DNA of 64,000 nucleotides from Catenulispora acidiphila DSM 44928 (GCF_000024025.1 NC_013131.1:10334229-10398228); one strand, 5' to 3'; counted from the first letter of the stretch, positions 9,714 through 18,860 are shown. Translations and numbers: made by a program. Notes: generated by a model from the letters alone, not told the origin.

Positions 9714-10027
9714 GGCTGCCTCCTTTGGATAGCAGAACCTTCCCACAACGACCCGCAAGATCGCCTGAGGATGAGGACAGGCTGGGCCTGGAGAACGCCG
9801 ACTGTAGTCGGCTGTCGAGTTGAGGACTGCGGCGGTAGCAGCCTCATACCCGAGAACCACCCGCGTGGTGGAAGCGCGGACGCTCTCTGCGAATGACGCT
9901 GTGCCGCATCGTCAGGCGGCGGCCAGATGCGTAACCGGGTTGCATCTAACGCAACGGGCAATGGCCTAGCTGTCGGGGATCTCGCCACTGCGGTTAGGAA
10001 ACACCAGGCCAGTGGCGGGAATAATGT
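9714..10027. other. Intergenic region without a recognised gene
   Basis: About 310 bases between two minus-strand genes. Besides the SD box of the HhH/HEPN gene (9719-9726 region) I see no gene, repeat or strong hairpin. Confidence 0.35.
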
Positions 10028-11131
10028 CTAATTAACTATTCGACGCATCTTGGAGATCTGGCCCTCCCAGTAGCCTGCGATCGGCTGAATCCGAACGGTG
10101 AGACCTGTGTGGGGAGCCTCGACAAGGAGCCCCTGCCCGAGCGCCATTCCGACGTGCCCCGGTGCCTCGGGAGTTCCGTCATCGCCGGGTATGAAGATCA
10201 AGTCGCCGGGCTTGAGGTCGTTGACGTTGTAGATGGGCGTCCCGACATCGGACTGAGCGATGGAGCCTCGCGGGATGGTGATGCCGGCCGCGCGGTAGGC
10301 CATCATCATCAGCGATGAGCAGTCACACTGGTCGGCAAGATTGCCGTCGTGTGCGTTCGTGCAGCTACCGCCGTATGAGTAGGGCGTCCCAAGCTGCGCC
10401 AGGGCCCACGCTACGGCGGTCCGTGCTGCCGCTGGCGTGTTGACCGGAAGCGTGAACCCCGGAGGCAGTTGGAGGTCGCTCCCACCGCCGGCTGAGCCGT
10501 CGCCTCCGGTCCCGGAGCAAGTGCCCGCGCTTCCGTCGAAGGTAGCGACGAGGCGCTTGGATATCGCTTCCCACTGCTCGAAGTTGAACCTTGCAGGATC
10601 GGGAAGCCGTAGAACCGCGCTGGCTGCCTGGTCGAATGGGATGGTCTGCCAGTCCGGTACTTGAGCTAGCCGCGTGTAGAACTGCGTCGCGACGTGAACG
10701 GGGTCGGCCAGTTCAGCGGCGGTCCCCCAGCTGCCCGGGTCCTGGTTGAACAGGCCCAAGCCGTTGTAGTCGCTCTTCACCGTGTAGTTCGCCAGGCGGG
10801 TCCGCTCGATCGAGGCTGCGATCGCGATCACCGCCGCGTCCTCAGGAAGGTGTAAGTCGTTCTGAGACACCGTGTAGAGGATTTGGGCGTTGCTGATCTG
10901 GCCGGAGGTGATCGGGTGCCCTGGGCTGAGGTCAGTCGTGCCAGGCGATACCGGTCCGGAAGTTGAGCATGGCTGGTTCGTCAGCGACGCCGCGGCTGCT
11001 GCTGCCAAAACGGTCTGGGGTTCGAGAGTGCCTGATCCTGTGGTCGCGAGCGCGATGCCGAGGACGATGGCTATGGGCGACAGCAGGGTGCCGCCGAGAG
11101 CGAACTTCGCCTTCTTCGCGACGTCGTTCAT
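10028..11131 (-). CDS. Secreted NlpC/P60 peptidoglycan hydrolase (VirB1-like role)
   Basis: 367 residues, ATG 11131. N-terminal membrane anchor (LLSPIAIVLGIALATTG). Residues about 75-200 form a lysozyme-like helical region (NGLGLFNQDPGSWG) and the C-terminus is an NlpC/P60 domain with QCDCSSLMM (Cys271 nucleophile), PGHVGMA (His) and VEAPHTG. Known role of the family: cleaving peptide stems of peptidoglycan; in conjugation systems such enzymes open the wall for the T4SS channel. It lies next to the transfer module and has two TGCTRYAGCA-type sites upstream (11241-11315), suggesting control together with the T4SS. Confidence 0.85.
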   Translation of the reverse strand: MNDVAKKAKFALGGTLLSPIAIVLGIALATTGSGTLEPQTVLAAAAAASLTNQPCSTSGPVSPGTTDLSPGHPITSGQISNAQILYTVSQNDLHLPEDAAVIAIAASIERTRLANYTVKSDYNGLGLFNQDPGSWGTAAELADPVHVATQFYTRLAQVPDWQTIPFDQAASAVLRLPDPARFNFEQWEAISKRLVATFDGSAGTCSGTGGDGSAGGGSDLQLPPGFTLPVNTPAAARTAVAWALAQLGTPYSYGGSCTNAHDGNLADQCDCSSLMMMAYRAAGITIPRGSIAQSDVGTPIYNVNDLKPGDLIFIPGDDGTPEAPGHVGMALGQGLLVEAPHTGLTVRIQPIAGYWEGQISKMRRIVN

Positions 11132-11240
11132 GCCAGCACTCGGCTCGGCTGGGAGATGGTGCTCATGTGCGTCCTTGCTGGGTGGAACGGCGTTGGAACG
11201 AGCACGACGCAGCTATCAGCAAGGGGATGAGGACCACCCA

Positions 11241-11315
11241 ATTCTGCTACAGCAGACGCGACGCGCTAGCCGAGGATACGCCAGCAGCAGGGGGTCTTGT
11301 CTACTACAGCAGAAT
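11241..11315 (-). promoter_or_regulatory. Two palindromic operator sites upstream of the NlpC/P60 gene
   Basis: ATTCTGCTACAGCAGAC at 11241-11257 and its imperfect inverse GTCTACTACAGCAGAAT at 11299-11315, 58 bases apart. They share the core TGCTRYAGCA with sites at 14442, 14483 and 14537. Probable binding sites of the XRE repressor encoded at 13924-14388. Confidence 0.6.
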
Positions 11316-11360
11316 TGCCGCTCGGTTCCGGAGCGATTCGCGTTGTTCCGGGTAGCAAAC

Positions 11361-11393
11361 CGCCGCCGCCAGGGGCTGGTCCTGACGGCGGCG
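11361..11393 (-). terminator. GC hairpin after the PAP2 gene
   Basis: CCGCCGCC and GGCGGCGG form an 8-bp stem with a 16-base loop just 3' of the minus-strand PAP2 gene. There is only a short T run after it, so terminator activity is plausible rather than clear. The remainder of 11132-11441 holds the two operators and no gene. Confidence 0.4.
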
Positions 11394-11441
11394 GGCGAGA
11401 TCGCGGCGGGCGCGCTGATGACGCTCTGAGCTGCTGATCGC

Positions 11442-12038
11442 CTAGCGGAACAAGATGAATGTCGCTGCGGCCACTACGGCGCCGAGAACCGCGCCGGCGA
11501 GCACCTGGCCGCGGGTGTGGTCGCGGAGCTCGATCCGTGACCAACCGACGAGCGCGACGAGGGCGTACCCGGCCAGGGCAACCGGCCCATAGACCACGGT
11601 CAGCATGGCGACGGCGCCGGATGAGACCGCCGCATGAACCGAGATCTTCCACACGGTGGTGATCGCCATCAGTGCGGCGAGTGTGGTGAGCATCGCGGCG
11701 ATGAGCGCGGTCATGGTGCGGGGAGCACCGAGCCCGATCATCAAGGCGATCCCGGTCGCCACCGAACCGATGATGAAGACCATCACGATCAGACGGTGTT
11801 GCTTAACGCCTACGTGGCGGTCCGCCCAACGACCGCGCTTCATGCCGTACTTGATGAAGGCGATGGGTATGACGGCGGCGAACAGGGCGCCGAGCAGGCC
11901 CCATCCGATGCCGGCGAACCGGTCGACCTGCCAGCCGACGAGGAGTGTGACGGCCAAGATCCAGTTCTTCGGCTCCAGGCCGTCGGTCACCCTACGGGCG
12001 AAGGAGGGAGACGTGGCGGCGGGTGCGGTGGTCATCAT
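11442..12038 (-). CDS. PAP2-like membrane phosphatase
   Basis: 198 residues from ATG 12038, which overlaps the upstream stop (ATGA), so translation is coupled to the MAB_1171c gene. Five to six membrane helices. The C-terminal part shows the PAP2 pattern: WKISVHAAVSSGAVAML followed by GWSRIELRDHTRGQVLAGAV (Ser-Arg...His). The canonical first PAP2 motif (KxxxxxxRP) is not evident, so it may be a degenerate member. PAP2 proteins of this type often follow MAB_1171c and M78-peptidase genes in actinomycetes. Confidence 0.75.
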   Translation of the reverse strand: MMTTAPAATSPSFARRVTDGLEPKNWILAVTLLVGWQVDRFAGIGWGLLGALFAAVIPIAFIKYGMKRGRWADRHVGVKQHRLIVMVFIIGSVATGIALMIGLGAPRTMTALIAAMLTTLAALMAITTVWKISVHAAVSSGAVAMLTVVYGPVALAGYALVALVGWSRIELRDHTRGQVLAGAVLGAVVAAATFILFR

Positions 12039-13216
12039 GACTCCGTGGCAAGTGCGGGCGTTGCGGTAGAGGTGCTGGTCTTGGGGCTGCGGTAGAAACG
12101 AGCTACCAGGAGCAACCAGCGAACTTCGTCCTCCAGCGCGGAGCTGTCTCGCGGGCGAAGTGTCGCGCCTTGGGCCACGACCGTCCGCTGCTGCTTCTTG
12201 GCGGCGATGGCGGAGTGGATCCATGCTGCCTCGCAGCCAGCCTCCAACTCGCTGCCGCTGAAGCCGCTATTCCTTAGCTGTGTGCGAACGCTTTCCTGGT
12301 CGGTTTCGTCGACAAGTCCGCGAAGCATGAGAGCTGCGTCGCGGATCTCCACGACCCGCCGCAAGAGCCGGTGCTGGACCTCGCGGACGGCCATCCAGTC
12401 CTGGACTCTGGTCGGCGGCGTACCAAGGACAATCGACGGCACTTGAGCGGTGAGGTCCTTCCATAGCGGGCGCAACACGCGCAGCGCCCGGTAGTTGGCG
12501 AAGGCCTTGAGGCCGGCGCTCACGGGCGGAATCGACGTGCCGATGATGATCAGCAGAATCGCTGCTGCTTGGACGGCGTCAGATGCCGAGACCATGGCGT
12601 GGTCGCCGCCGGGAGCGTGGCTGCCGTTGAACCGAACGAGCAGGTACCCGCTCCGCAGCACGGCGTAGACGACACCAAGAGCCGTTCCGGTGGCGAGGAT
12701 CCACATCCCGACCCGCAGGAGGCCGCTGGGTTTGCGGTTGGAAGCTCGCCAGAACAGGTTGCTCGCGATGCCCATCGCGATGCCGAGGTAGACCTCGAAC
12801 GTCAGCATGTACGCCGTCGCCGCCGCGCCGTCCCCCGATTCCAACTCGGCGAAGTTAAACGTCTCCTGCCGGTCGATGGCGAAGAAGAGACCCGTCAACG
12901 CGACCATGGTGACCGCGGCGATGTAGTGGCGGCGGGCTGGGAAGGTGCCCATGGCCTGGGGGGAGTTCAGCGCGAGGACCCAGTCGAGCACAGCACCACA
13001 CGCGACGATGCCGGCCAAGTGCTTGATAAGCGTGGCGAGGTCGGCGATACCTGTCGACTCGTCGATGGCGCGGGTGACGGCCGGGAGCGTCACGGTCATC
13101 GCGACCGCGAGCCCGAAGAAGGCGAGCCACAGAGAGCGCTTCCAGGGCTGGTCACGAATCGATCCCAGCCGCCAGATGGTGACCGCCCACAAGATTACGA
13201 CGATGGCCGGCTTCAT
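12035..13216 (-). CDS. MAB_1171c-family putative membrane transporter
   Basis: 393 residues, ATG 13216 overlapping the ImmA/IrrE stop (ATGA). About seven N-terminal membrane helices up to residue 230, then a cytoplasmic C-terminal domain with FANYRALRVLRPLWKDLTAQ, the characteristic segment of the actinobacterial MAB_1171c/DUF6545 family. The family's substrate is unknown. It forms a coupled operon with the ImmA/IrrE protease and PAP2 genes, and the XRE regulator lies upstream. Confidence 0.8.
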   Translation of the reverse strand: MKPAIVVILWAVTIWRLGSIRDQPWKRSLWLAFFGLAVAMTVTLPAVTRAIDESTGIADLATLIKHLAGIVACGAVLDWVLALNSPQAMGTFPARRHYIAAVTMVALTGLFFAIDRQETFNFAELESGDGAAATAYMLTFEVYLGIAMGIASNLFWRASNRKPSGLLRVGMWILATGTALGVVYAVLRSGYLLVRFNGSHAPGGDHAMVSASDAVQAAAILLIIIGTSIPPVSAGLKAFANYRALRVLRPLWKDLTAQVPSIVLGTPPTRVQDWMAVREVQHRLLRRVVEIRDAALMLRGLVDETDQESVRTQLRNSGFSGSELEAGCEAAWIHSAIAAKKQQRTVVAQGATLRPRDSSALEDEVRWLLLVARFYRSPKTSTSTATPALATES

Positions 13217-13752
13217 ATGCCACGCTCCCGACGTCGCATCGGATGCCCGAGTGCATCGCCGATACGGTCCATCAGGCCGTCCTCAGTCAAGACCGGGCCT
13301 GGCTCGTAGCCAGCCCTTTCCAGCACAACGGAGGCGAACATCTCCGCCTCGAACTCGTCTTCGCGCTTGTGGTGGTCGTGGCGGCTCAGAATCAGCTTCA
13401 CGATCGCAGGGTCCAGGTCGGGGAACAGGACACGCAGGATCCGAGGGTCCACCACCTCGTCGGAGTGGTGATCGAAGATCATGTGCCCCACCTCGTGCAG
13501 CACAATCTGCGCGCGGTGAAGGGGCGTCGTCTCCGGCTCGTAGACGATGAAGTCGGCATCGTGGGTGGCGACCCACATGCCATAGGGCGAAACCTCGCTG
13601 GCCGGGATCGGCGACGGCCGCACGTGGATCCGTCGCCCGCCGCGCTGCTTCTGGACGCTGGCTATGAACGCGTCCAAGTCGAACGGTCGTGGGATCCGCA
13701 GTTCGTCTATGCGCCGTTCGCAGGCACGACGAAGCCGCCTCAGGTCTCGCAC
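13213..13752 (-). CDS. ImmA/IrrE-family metallopeptidase (M78)
   Basis: Start GTG 13752, chosen for GGGAGGA 6 bases upstream; 179 residues. VLHEVGHMIFDHH carries the HExxH zinc motif of M78 peptidases, and a downstream acidic region (REDEFEAEMFAS) supplies the third ligand. Family members cleave or trigger degradation of XRE repressors to induce integrative elements (ImmA-ImmR of ICEBs1). The XRE gene directly upstream is the likely target. A half-matching operator (CTGCACTACAGCG, 13892-13904) lies between the two genes. Confidence 0.85.
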   Translation of the reverse strand: MRDLRRLRRACERRIDELRIPRPFDLDAFIASVQKQRGGRRIHVRPSPIPASEVSPYGMWVATHDADFIVYEPETTPLHRAQIVLHEVGHMIFDHHSDEVVDPRILRVLFPDLDPAIVKLILSRHDHHKREDEFEAEMFASVVLERAGYEPGPVLTEDGLMDRIGDALGHPMRRRERGI

Positions 13753-13891
13753 GCCGATTCCTCCCGCTTGATGGCGGGAGACCCGCCAATCGCGCCGCGC
13801 TACCGAGATGAAAACGGACAACGGCAACAACTCCCGCGTTCGCCACGGTAAGCGATCAGACAGGCAGAAAGAAAATCACGAATTGACAACG

Positions 13892-13904
13892 CTGCACTAC
13901 AGCG
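13892..13904. promoter_or_regulatory. Degenerate copy of the element operator
   Basis: CTGCACTACAGCG between the XRE gene and the ImmA/IrrE gene matches the right half of the TGCTRYAGCA core. Weak site; may tune the protease operon. Confidence 0.35.
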
Positions 13905-13923
13905 CGGAGTGGAGTGAGCAGGC

Positions 13924-14388
13924 TCACTGCCCTTGAGCCGGGACGTCGCCCTCGTCATCGGGCAGACCCTCGATCTTGCGCGCGTTCTCGATCATGCCGA
14001 GGATGGCTTCGAGGCTGTTCGCCGACAGTCCCAAGGACCGCGTCGCAAGGCGGTCCACGCCCTGTTCGCGCATCGCGGCGACCAAGGCCAACTGCTGGTC
14101 AGTCCTGGCGGCCGTCTCGTCGTCCAGGAAGTAGTCGGTGCTCACGCCGAAGAGCTTGGCTACCCCCGCGAGCTTGTCGAACGCCGGATGGCGCTTGTCT
14201 CCGTTGCGCAGCTGGCTGAGGTAGGCGACCGAGATCAGGTTCTCGCCGGCGTCAGCGTTGATCTTCTCGACGGCTTCGCGCAGCGTGTAGGGCCGCCCCA
14301 GCGACCCGGGGTAGACGGTCGTGAACAGGTGCTCGATGCGCTTGGCGATCACGCCGATGTCATCGGCGTCCTCTGGCCTCTCGCCCAT
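13924..14388 (-). CDS. XRE-family repressor of the conjugative element
   Basis: 154 residues, ATG 14388 with GGAGGAG about 10 bases upstream. N-terminal HTH (about residues 30-90) with YLSQLRNGDKRHPAFDKLAG as recognition region and GVSTDYFLDDE closing the domain, as in BldD/SinR-like XRE proteins. The C-terminal helices (LEAILGMIENARKIEGL) probably dimerise. It is divergent from the T4SS operon, with operator palindromes on both sides, so it is the likely master repressor of transfer, relieved by the neighbouring protease. Confidence 0.8.
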   Translation of the reverse strand: MGERPEDADDIGVIAKRIEHLFTTVYPGSLGRPYTLREAVEKINADAGENLISVAYLSQLRNGDKRHPAFDKLAGVAKLFGVSTDYFLDDETAARTDQQLALVAAMREQGVDRLATRSLGLSANSLEAILGMIENARKIEGLPDDEGDVPAQGQ

Positions 14389-14441
14389 CGCGCAACTACT
14401 CCTCCGATTTCAGATTCAGCGATCCGCGCCAGCATGCCTCA

Positions 14442-14550
14442 TCTGCTGTAGCAAACGCAACCCGAAGTCATGCTGTCTGAAATTATGCTGTAGTTGACAA
14501 GCACTGGTCATTGCTGCCTAAACTCCTCCCCCGAGGTTCTGCTACAGCAA
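14442..14550. promoter_or_regulatory. Three operator palindromes and a -35 box in the XRE / T4SS divergent region
   Basis: TCTGCTGTAGCA at 14442-14453, TTATGCTGTAGTTGA at 14483-14497 and TTCTGCTACAGCAA at 14537-14550. The second overlaps TTGACA (14494-14499), a perfect plus-strand -35 box for the T4SS operon; the -10 is less clear. Binding at the second site would occlude RNA polymerase, and the first site is near the XRE start, allowing autoregulation. Confidence 0.6.
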
Positions 14551-14643
14551 AACATGCAGTTCAGGGCCTCGGCAACTCATCCCTACCCGCGGCCGGCGTC
14601 GACCGGTCCGATCGGGTTCCCAGGCGGCAAGGAGTCCCCACCC

Positions 14644-14955
14644 ATGAGCTCGATCCACTTCGTCGTGCACGCGCTCGGCGCCCTCCCGGCGGACATCACC
14701 AACCCGGCGCCGGCCGACCCGACCAGCGGCTCCAACGGGGTGAGCCTCCTGCTCTCCTACGTGAAGTGGGGCTGCTTGGTGGCTGCCGCCGTCGCTGCGG
14801 TCGCCTCCGGCGGGCTGATGGCCGTCGGATCGCTGAGCAACCGCCCTGACCACCAGGAGAAGGGCAAGCGGGCCCTGGTCTGGTCCCTCGGGGGTGTCAT
14901 CGTCACCGCCTGCGCGATCCCGTTGGTCAACACCGTCTTCGGCGCTGCTCACTAA
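14644..14955 (+). CDS. VirB2/TrbC-like small membrane protein of the T4SS
   Basis: 103 residues from ATG 14644 with AAGGAG 12 bases upstream. Short N-terminus, then two membrane helices (GCLVAAAVAAVASGGLMAVG and ALVWSLGGVIVTACAIPLV) joined by a basic loop: the size and topology of VirB2/TrbC pilin-like subunits. First gene of the transfer operon. No sequence-level family match can be claimed; the call rests on topology and position. Confidence 0.65.
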   Translation: MSSIHFVVHALGALPADITNPAPADPTSGSNGVSLLLSYVKWGCLVAAAVAAVASGGLMAVGSLSNRPDHQEKGKRALVWSLGGVIVTACAIPLVNTVFGAAH

Positions 14956-14998
14956 GTAAGGGCTTTGACCAGTACTTCAGAGCAACGGAAGTAGCGCC

Positions 14999-15736
14999 AT
15001 GAGCAACGAGTTCCTGAACCCACGCCGCCGGACCAGCCGCTATGTGGCCGTCACGGCGGTCGGGCTGGCGGCCCTGACCGGCCTCACCTACGTCGTGGCG
15101 TCGGCGATGTCCGGTACGCACGCCAGCGCCGACAGCCCGTCTACACACGCGAATGCGGGGCCGACCACTACCGCCGCAACCGCCGTGGCGCCTGCGGGCC
15201 CCGGTTCCGCCGCGCCGGTGACCCTGACCCCGGGTGGCCAGCTCGTCGGCGGGGTCTCCGTCGGCTACCCGCACACGCTGGCCGGCGCAGTCTCGGCCGC
15301 GTCGGAGTACATGACCGACTTGGGCTCCACCCTGGACCCCGACCGCACCGCAGCTGTGATGCGCCTGGTCGCCGACCCGTCCTACACGGACGGGCCTGCG
15401 GAGTGGGCGAAGGGCACTTCGGACGCCCGCGCCTCGCTGGGACTCCCGACTTCCGGGCTGCTGCCCTCGGCCGCGGCCGTCATGCTCGGTCCGGCCGAAT
15501 ACCAGGTCCGTGACGCCTCCGCCGATCAGGTCACGGTGCTGCTGCTGGCCCGCTACACGATTTCTCTGCCCGGTACCGGCACCAAGAGTTCCAACGCCGT
15601 TTTCCCGCTGCGCATGCACTGGGCCGGAGGCGACTGGAAGGTGCTCAAGCCGGATGGCGCCACCTACACCAGCCTGGCCGCCGCACCCGGCTCGGACCAG
15701 GCCAGCAGTCTCGGATGGCAGGAGCTCGCACAGTGA
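14999..15736 (+). CDS. VirB8/TcpC-like T4SS protein
   Basis: 245 residues, ATG 14999. N-terminal cytoplasmic tail, one membrane helix (YVAVTAVGLAALTGLTYVV), a Ser/Thr/Pro/Ala-rich extracellular linker, then a domain of about 150 residues (DRTAAVMRLVADPSY ... HWAGGDWKVLKPDG) with the WxxxDWKV ending of NTF2-like TcpC/VirB8 domains. Probable bitopic assembly factor of the mating channel. Confidence 0.7.
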   Translation: MSNEFLNPRRRTSRYVAVTAVGLAALTGLTYVVASAMSGTHASADSPSTHANAGPTTTAATAVAPAGPGSAAPVTLTPGGQLVGGVSVGYPHTLAGAVSAASEYMTDLGSTLDPDRTAAVMRLVADPSYTDGPAEWAKGTSDARASLGLPTSGLLPSAAAVMLGPAEYQVRDASADQVTVLLLARYTISLPGTGTKSSNAVFPLRMHWAGGDWKVLKPDGATYTSLAAAPGSDQASSLGWQELAQ

Positions 15737-17304
15737 GCTGCCCCATCAACCCCATCGACTGCATCAGCGACGCCGCATCCTCGGTCGCCTCCAGCGCCTG
15801 GGACATGGTCTGCAAGTCCTTCGCTGACGCCGCTGACCAGCTGCTCAAGGCGTTCGCGCAAGCCTTCGCGTCGATGCCGAACATCGACGTCACCTCGCCG
15901 GGCGTCCGCAACGTCTACGCCATCTCGATGGGCATCGCCGGATTCATCGCGGTACTCATCCTGCTCGGCCAGATCATCCGCACGGTGATCACCCACGACG
16001 GCACGCCAGTGGCGACCGCGCTCGTCGGCGTCGGCAAGACCGCCCTGTCCTTCATGCTGATCCTCGTCTTCGCCAACGCGGCGCTGCTGGCCTCAGACGA
16101 CATCACCCAATCGATCATCAAACAGAGCTTCGGCAGCATCGATGCGATGACCGCCAAGCTCGGCAGCTTCGCCGATTTCGGGTCGGCCGGCGGCGGCGTC
16201 TCGATGACGCTCTTGCTTTTCGTGTCGGTCCTCGCGTTGCTGGCCACGGTGGTGCTGTGGCTGGAGCTCCTGATCCGCAACGCGGCCTTGGCCGTCTTGG
16301 TCGCCACCTCGCCGATCTCGGCTGTCGGGCAGATGTCGCAGGCCACGAAGGAGTGGTGGACCAAGCTCTGCACCTCCTGCATCCAGCTGATCATCCTCAA
16401 GCCGGTGATCGCGCTCGTCTTCGCGCTGGGCTTCAACCTGAGCGCCGGCAGCAAGGACATCCAGGGGCTTCTGATCGGCATCCTGGTCCTCTTGCTGGCC
16501 GTCTTCGCCTGGCCGGTGATCGGCCGCCTGTTCACCTTCGCCTCCGTGCAGGTCGGAGCGGCCGGTGGACTGGGCGCCGTGCTCGGCTTCGCCGCAGGCA
16601 AGACCGCATCGGCAGCTGGCGGATCTCCGACCGGCATCCCGCCGGAGCAGTTTGCCCGACAGAGCGAAGCGCGCACCATGTCCGCCATGTCTGGCCGAGC
16701 CGGATCGTCGGCTGCGGCCGGGGCTCCCGCCATGGCCGGCGCCGGAGCAGGCGGCGTGGGCGCTAAGGCCGCGGCCGGCGCTGCTCTCGGGCCGATGGGT
16801 ATCGCGGCGGCCGGACTGAGCATGGCCCAGAAGGGCGTGAACGCGTTGGGCGGCCGGATGGAGCAGATGGCGGGGCACGCCGGAATGCACCCGACCGGAC
16901 CGTATAGCCATCCCGCCGGCTACGCCCCACCCTCGGCGGCGCGTGGTCGACCGGCGCCAGCAGCACGACCGACTGCGGAACAGCCTGCACCGGCCGTCGC
17001 ACAGCAACCGGTCGCGGCCTCTGCACCTGAGACGGTGCCCGAGCGCCACGCCGCGCCAGCGGATCCCGTCGCGCCGCAGGACCTCACGGCGTCACGACCC
17101 CCGGCAGCCGCGCCGGCGGCCCACAGCCAACCGGAACAGTCGCCGGTTGCTCAGCCTCTGACACCGCCGACCCCCGTCGAACCCATCTCGCCGCGTAACG
17201 ACCCGCCCACCGTCGAGTTCCCCGCGGTCCACGACGCGGCTCCGATCCAGCCCGTGCAGCCGCCGCAAGGTACTGATACCGATCACCACGGGGAGCCGAA
17301 GTGA
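15733..17304 (+). CDS. VirB6/TrbL-like polytopic T4SS channel protein
   Basis: Start GTG 15733 overlapping the preceding stop (GTGA); 523 residues. Five to six membrane helices between residues 60 and 290, including an invariant-looking WLELLIRNAALAVLVATSPI and EWWTKLC, typical of TrbL/VirB6 proteins in Gram-positive T4SS. The C-terminal third is Ala/Pro/Gln-rich, low complexity and probably extracellular or cytoplasmic tail. Probable inner channel component. Confidence 0.8.
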   Translation: MSCPINPIDCISDAASSVASSAWDMVCKSFADAADQLLKAFAQAFASMPNIDVTSPGVRNVYAISMGIAGFIAVLILLGQIIRTVITHDGTPVATALVGVGKTALSFMLILVFANAALLASDDITQSIIKQSFGSIDAMTAKLGSFADFGSAGGGVSMTLLLFVSVLALLATVVLWLELLIRNAALAVLVATSPISAVGQMSQATKEWWTKLCTSCIQLIILKPVIALVFALGFNLSAGSKDIQGLLIGILVLLLAVFAWPVIGRLFTFASVQVGAAGGLGAVLGFAAGKTASAAGGSPTGIPPEQFARQSEARTMSAMSGRAGSSAAAGAPAMAGAGAGGVGAKAAAGAALGPMGIAAAGLSMAQKGVNALGGRMEQMAGHAGMHPTGPYSHPAGYAPPSAARGRPAPAARPTAEQPAPAVAQQPVAASAPETVPERHAAPADPVAPQDLTASRPPAAAPAAHSQPEQSPVAQPLTPPTPVEPISPRNDPPTVEFPAVHDAAPIQPVQPPQGTDTDHHGEPK

Positions 17305-18860
17305 GCACATCCAGCAGCTTTCCCTCCGAGACCCGATCGTCCCGGACCTACTTCGGGTGGCAGTCCGAAAAGGTCAACTTCCTGTTCGGGATGACCGCGC
17401 AGCGCGCCGTGATGTGTGGCGCTGCCGTCCTGGTGGCCGTGTCGCCGCTGGCCGCATCCGACATCTCAGCAGGCATCGTGGCGTGGCCGATCGCGATCCT
17501 GCTCGCCCTGCTCGCCTTCGTCCGCATCGCCGGACGCACCACCGACGAATGGTTCGTGGCCGCCGTGTCCTTCCAGCTTCTGAAGTTCCGCAACCAGCAC
17601 AAGTTCGCCGCCGCGGCGTTCAGCCCGGCGTCCAAGACGGACCCGGCCGGACCCAGGCCGATGGACCTGCCCGGGATCCTCGCGCCACTGCGCATCTTGG
17701 AGGCCGACACCGGGAACAGCACCATGGCCGTGGTCCACCACCGCTATGACCGCACGTACACCGCCGTCGCGAGGATCAAGTTCCCCGGGATCGGGCTTGT
17801 CGACTCCGCCCGGCGAGACCAGCGCGTGGCCGGCTGGGGAACCCTGCTGTCGGGGCTGTGCACCGAGGGCAACCCGATCATCAGGGTTCAGGCCCTTCAG
17901 CGGATCGTCCCCGAATCCGGCGCGTCCCTGCGTCGCTGGCACCACGACCGCCTTGCCGCAGACGCTCCCGAGACGGCTGTTCAGATCACCAGCACCCTAC
18001 TGGCCACGTCGACCCTGAGCACCAGCCAGAGGGAGGCATACCTCGCCTTCGTCATGGACGAGCGCCGCGCCGGGCAGGCCATCAAGGGAGCAGGCGGTGG
18101 CGCTGCCGGAGCCGCCGCGGTCCTGGTCCGCCATCTGCGAGCCCTAACCTCCTCCATTTCCGGCGCTGACCTCCAGGTTGACGGCTGGCTCGGCCCGCGC
18201 GACTTGGCCGAGGTGATCCGCACGGCCTACGATCCGCACTCTGCTCGCACCCTGGCCGACCGCCGCGCCAGCGCCAATTCCACGATCGCCGACCGGGGCG
18301 AAACTGGGCTCGCCCCAGGAGTCGATCCGGGTGTCGCCGGCCCGGCCGCCGCAGAGGCCAAGCGTGGTTCGTACCTGCACGACGGCGCGGACTCGGTGAC
18401 GTACGTGGTTCACGACTGGCCACGCAACCAAGTCTTCAGTACCGCGCTGGCGCCCTTGCTTGGCGAGGGCACGCACCGTCGCGCCTTCAGCATCCACATC
18501 GAGCCGCTGGGACCGCGCGTCGCCGAGCGCCAAGTGATGCGCGAGCGCACCGCCCGTCACGTCGCGATCCGCATGCGCCAGCGCACCGGGCAGATCGTGC
18601 CTGAACACGAGCAGGCTGCTCTGCGCCGCGCGGAGGAGCAGGACGCCGAACGCGCCGCAGGGCATGGCCTGGTGCGCTTCACGGGCTTCGTCACCGTCAC
18701 TGTCACCGAGGCCGACCAGCTCGAAGACGCCTGCGCAGCGCTGGAGGCCGATGCCGCCGCCGCGCGCATCGAGCTTCGTCGGCTGTGGATGGCTCAAGAC
18801 GTCGGATTCAGCATGAGCTCGCTTCCCCTTGGCTTCGGCCTGCCGAAGATGCGGTGGTGA
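17301..18860 (+). CDS. SCO6880-family T4SS protein
   Basis: 519 residues, GTG 17301 overlapping the preceding stop (GTGA). An N-terminal PrgI/TraC-like region with two membrane helices (MCGAAVLVAVSPLAA, IVAWPIAILLALLAFVRIAG) is followed by a large cytoplasmic domain resembling the N-terminal half of VirB4, without Walker motifs. The TYFGWQSEKVNFLFGM start is characteristic of the SCO6880 family. It probably pairs with the downstream VirB4-like ATPase, which carries the missing NTPase half. Confidence 0.85.
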   Translation: MSTSSSFPSETRSSRTYFGWQSEKVNFLFGMTAQRAVMCGAAVLVAVSPLAASDISAGIVAWPIAILLALLAFVRIAGRTTDEWFVAAVSFQLLKFRNQHKFAAAAFSPASKTDPAGPRPMDLPGILAPLRILEADTGNSTMAVVHHRYDRTYTAVARIKFPGIGLVDSARRDQRVAGWGTLLSGLCTEGNPIIRVQALQRIVPESGASLRRWHHDRLAADAPETAVQITSTLLATSTLSTSQREAYLAFVMDERRAGQAIKGAGGGAAGAAAVLVRHLRALTSSISGADLQVDGWLGPRDLAEVIRTAYDPHSARTLADRRASANSTIADRGETGLAPGVDPGVAGPAAAEAKRGSYLHDGADSVTYVVHDWPRNQVFSTALAPLLGEGTHRRAFSIHIEPLGPRVAERQVMRERTARHVAIRMRQRTGQIVPEHEQAALRRAEEQDAERAAGHGLVRFTGFVTVTVTEADQLEDACAALEADAAAARIELRRLWMAQDVGFSMSSLPLGFGLPKMRW

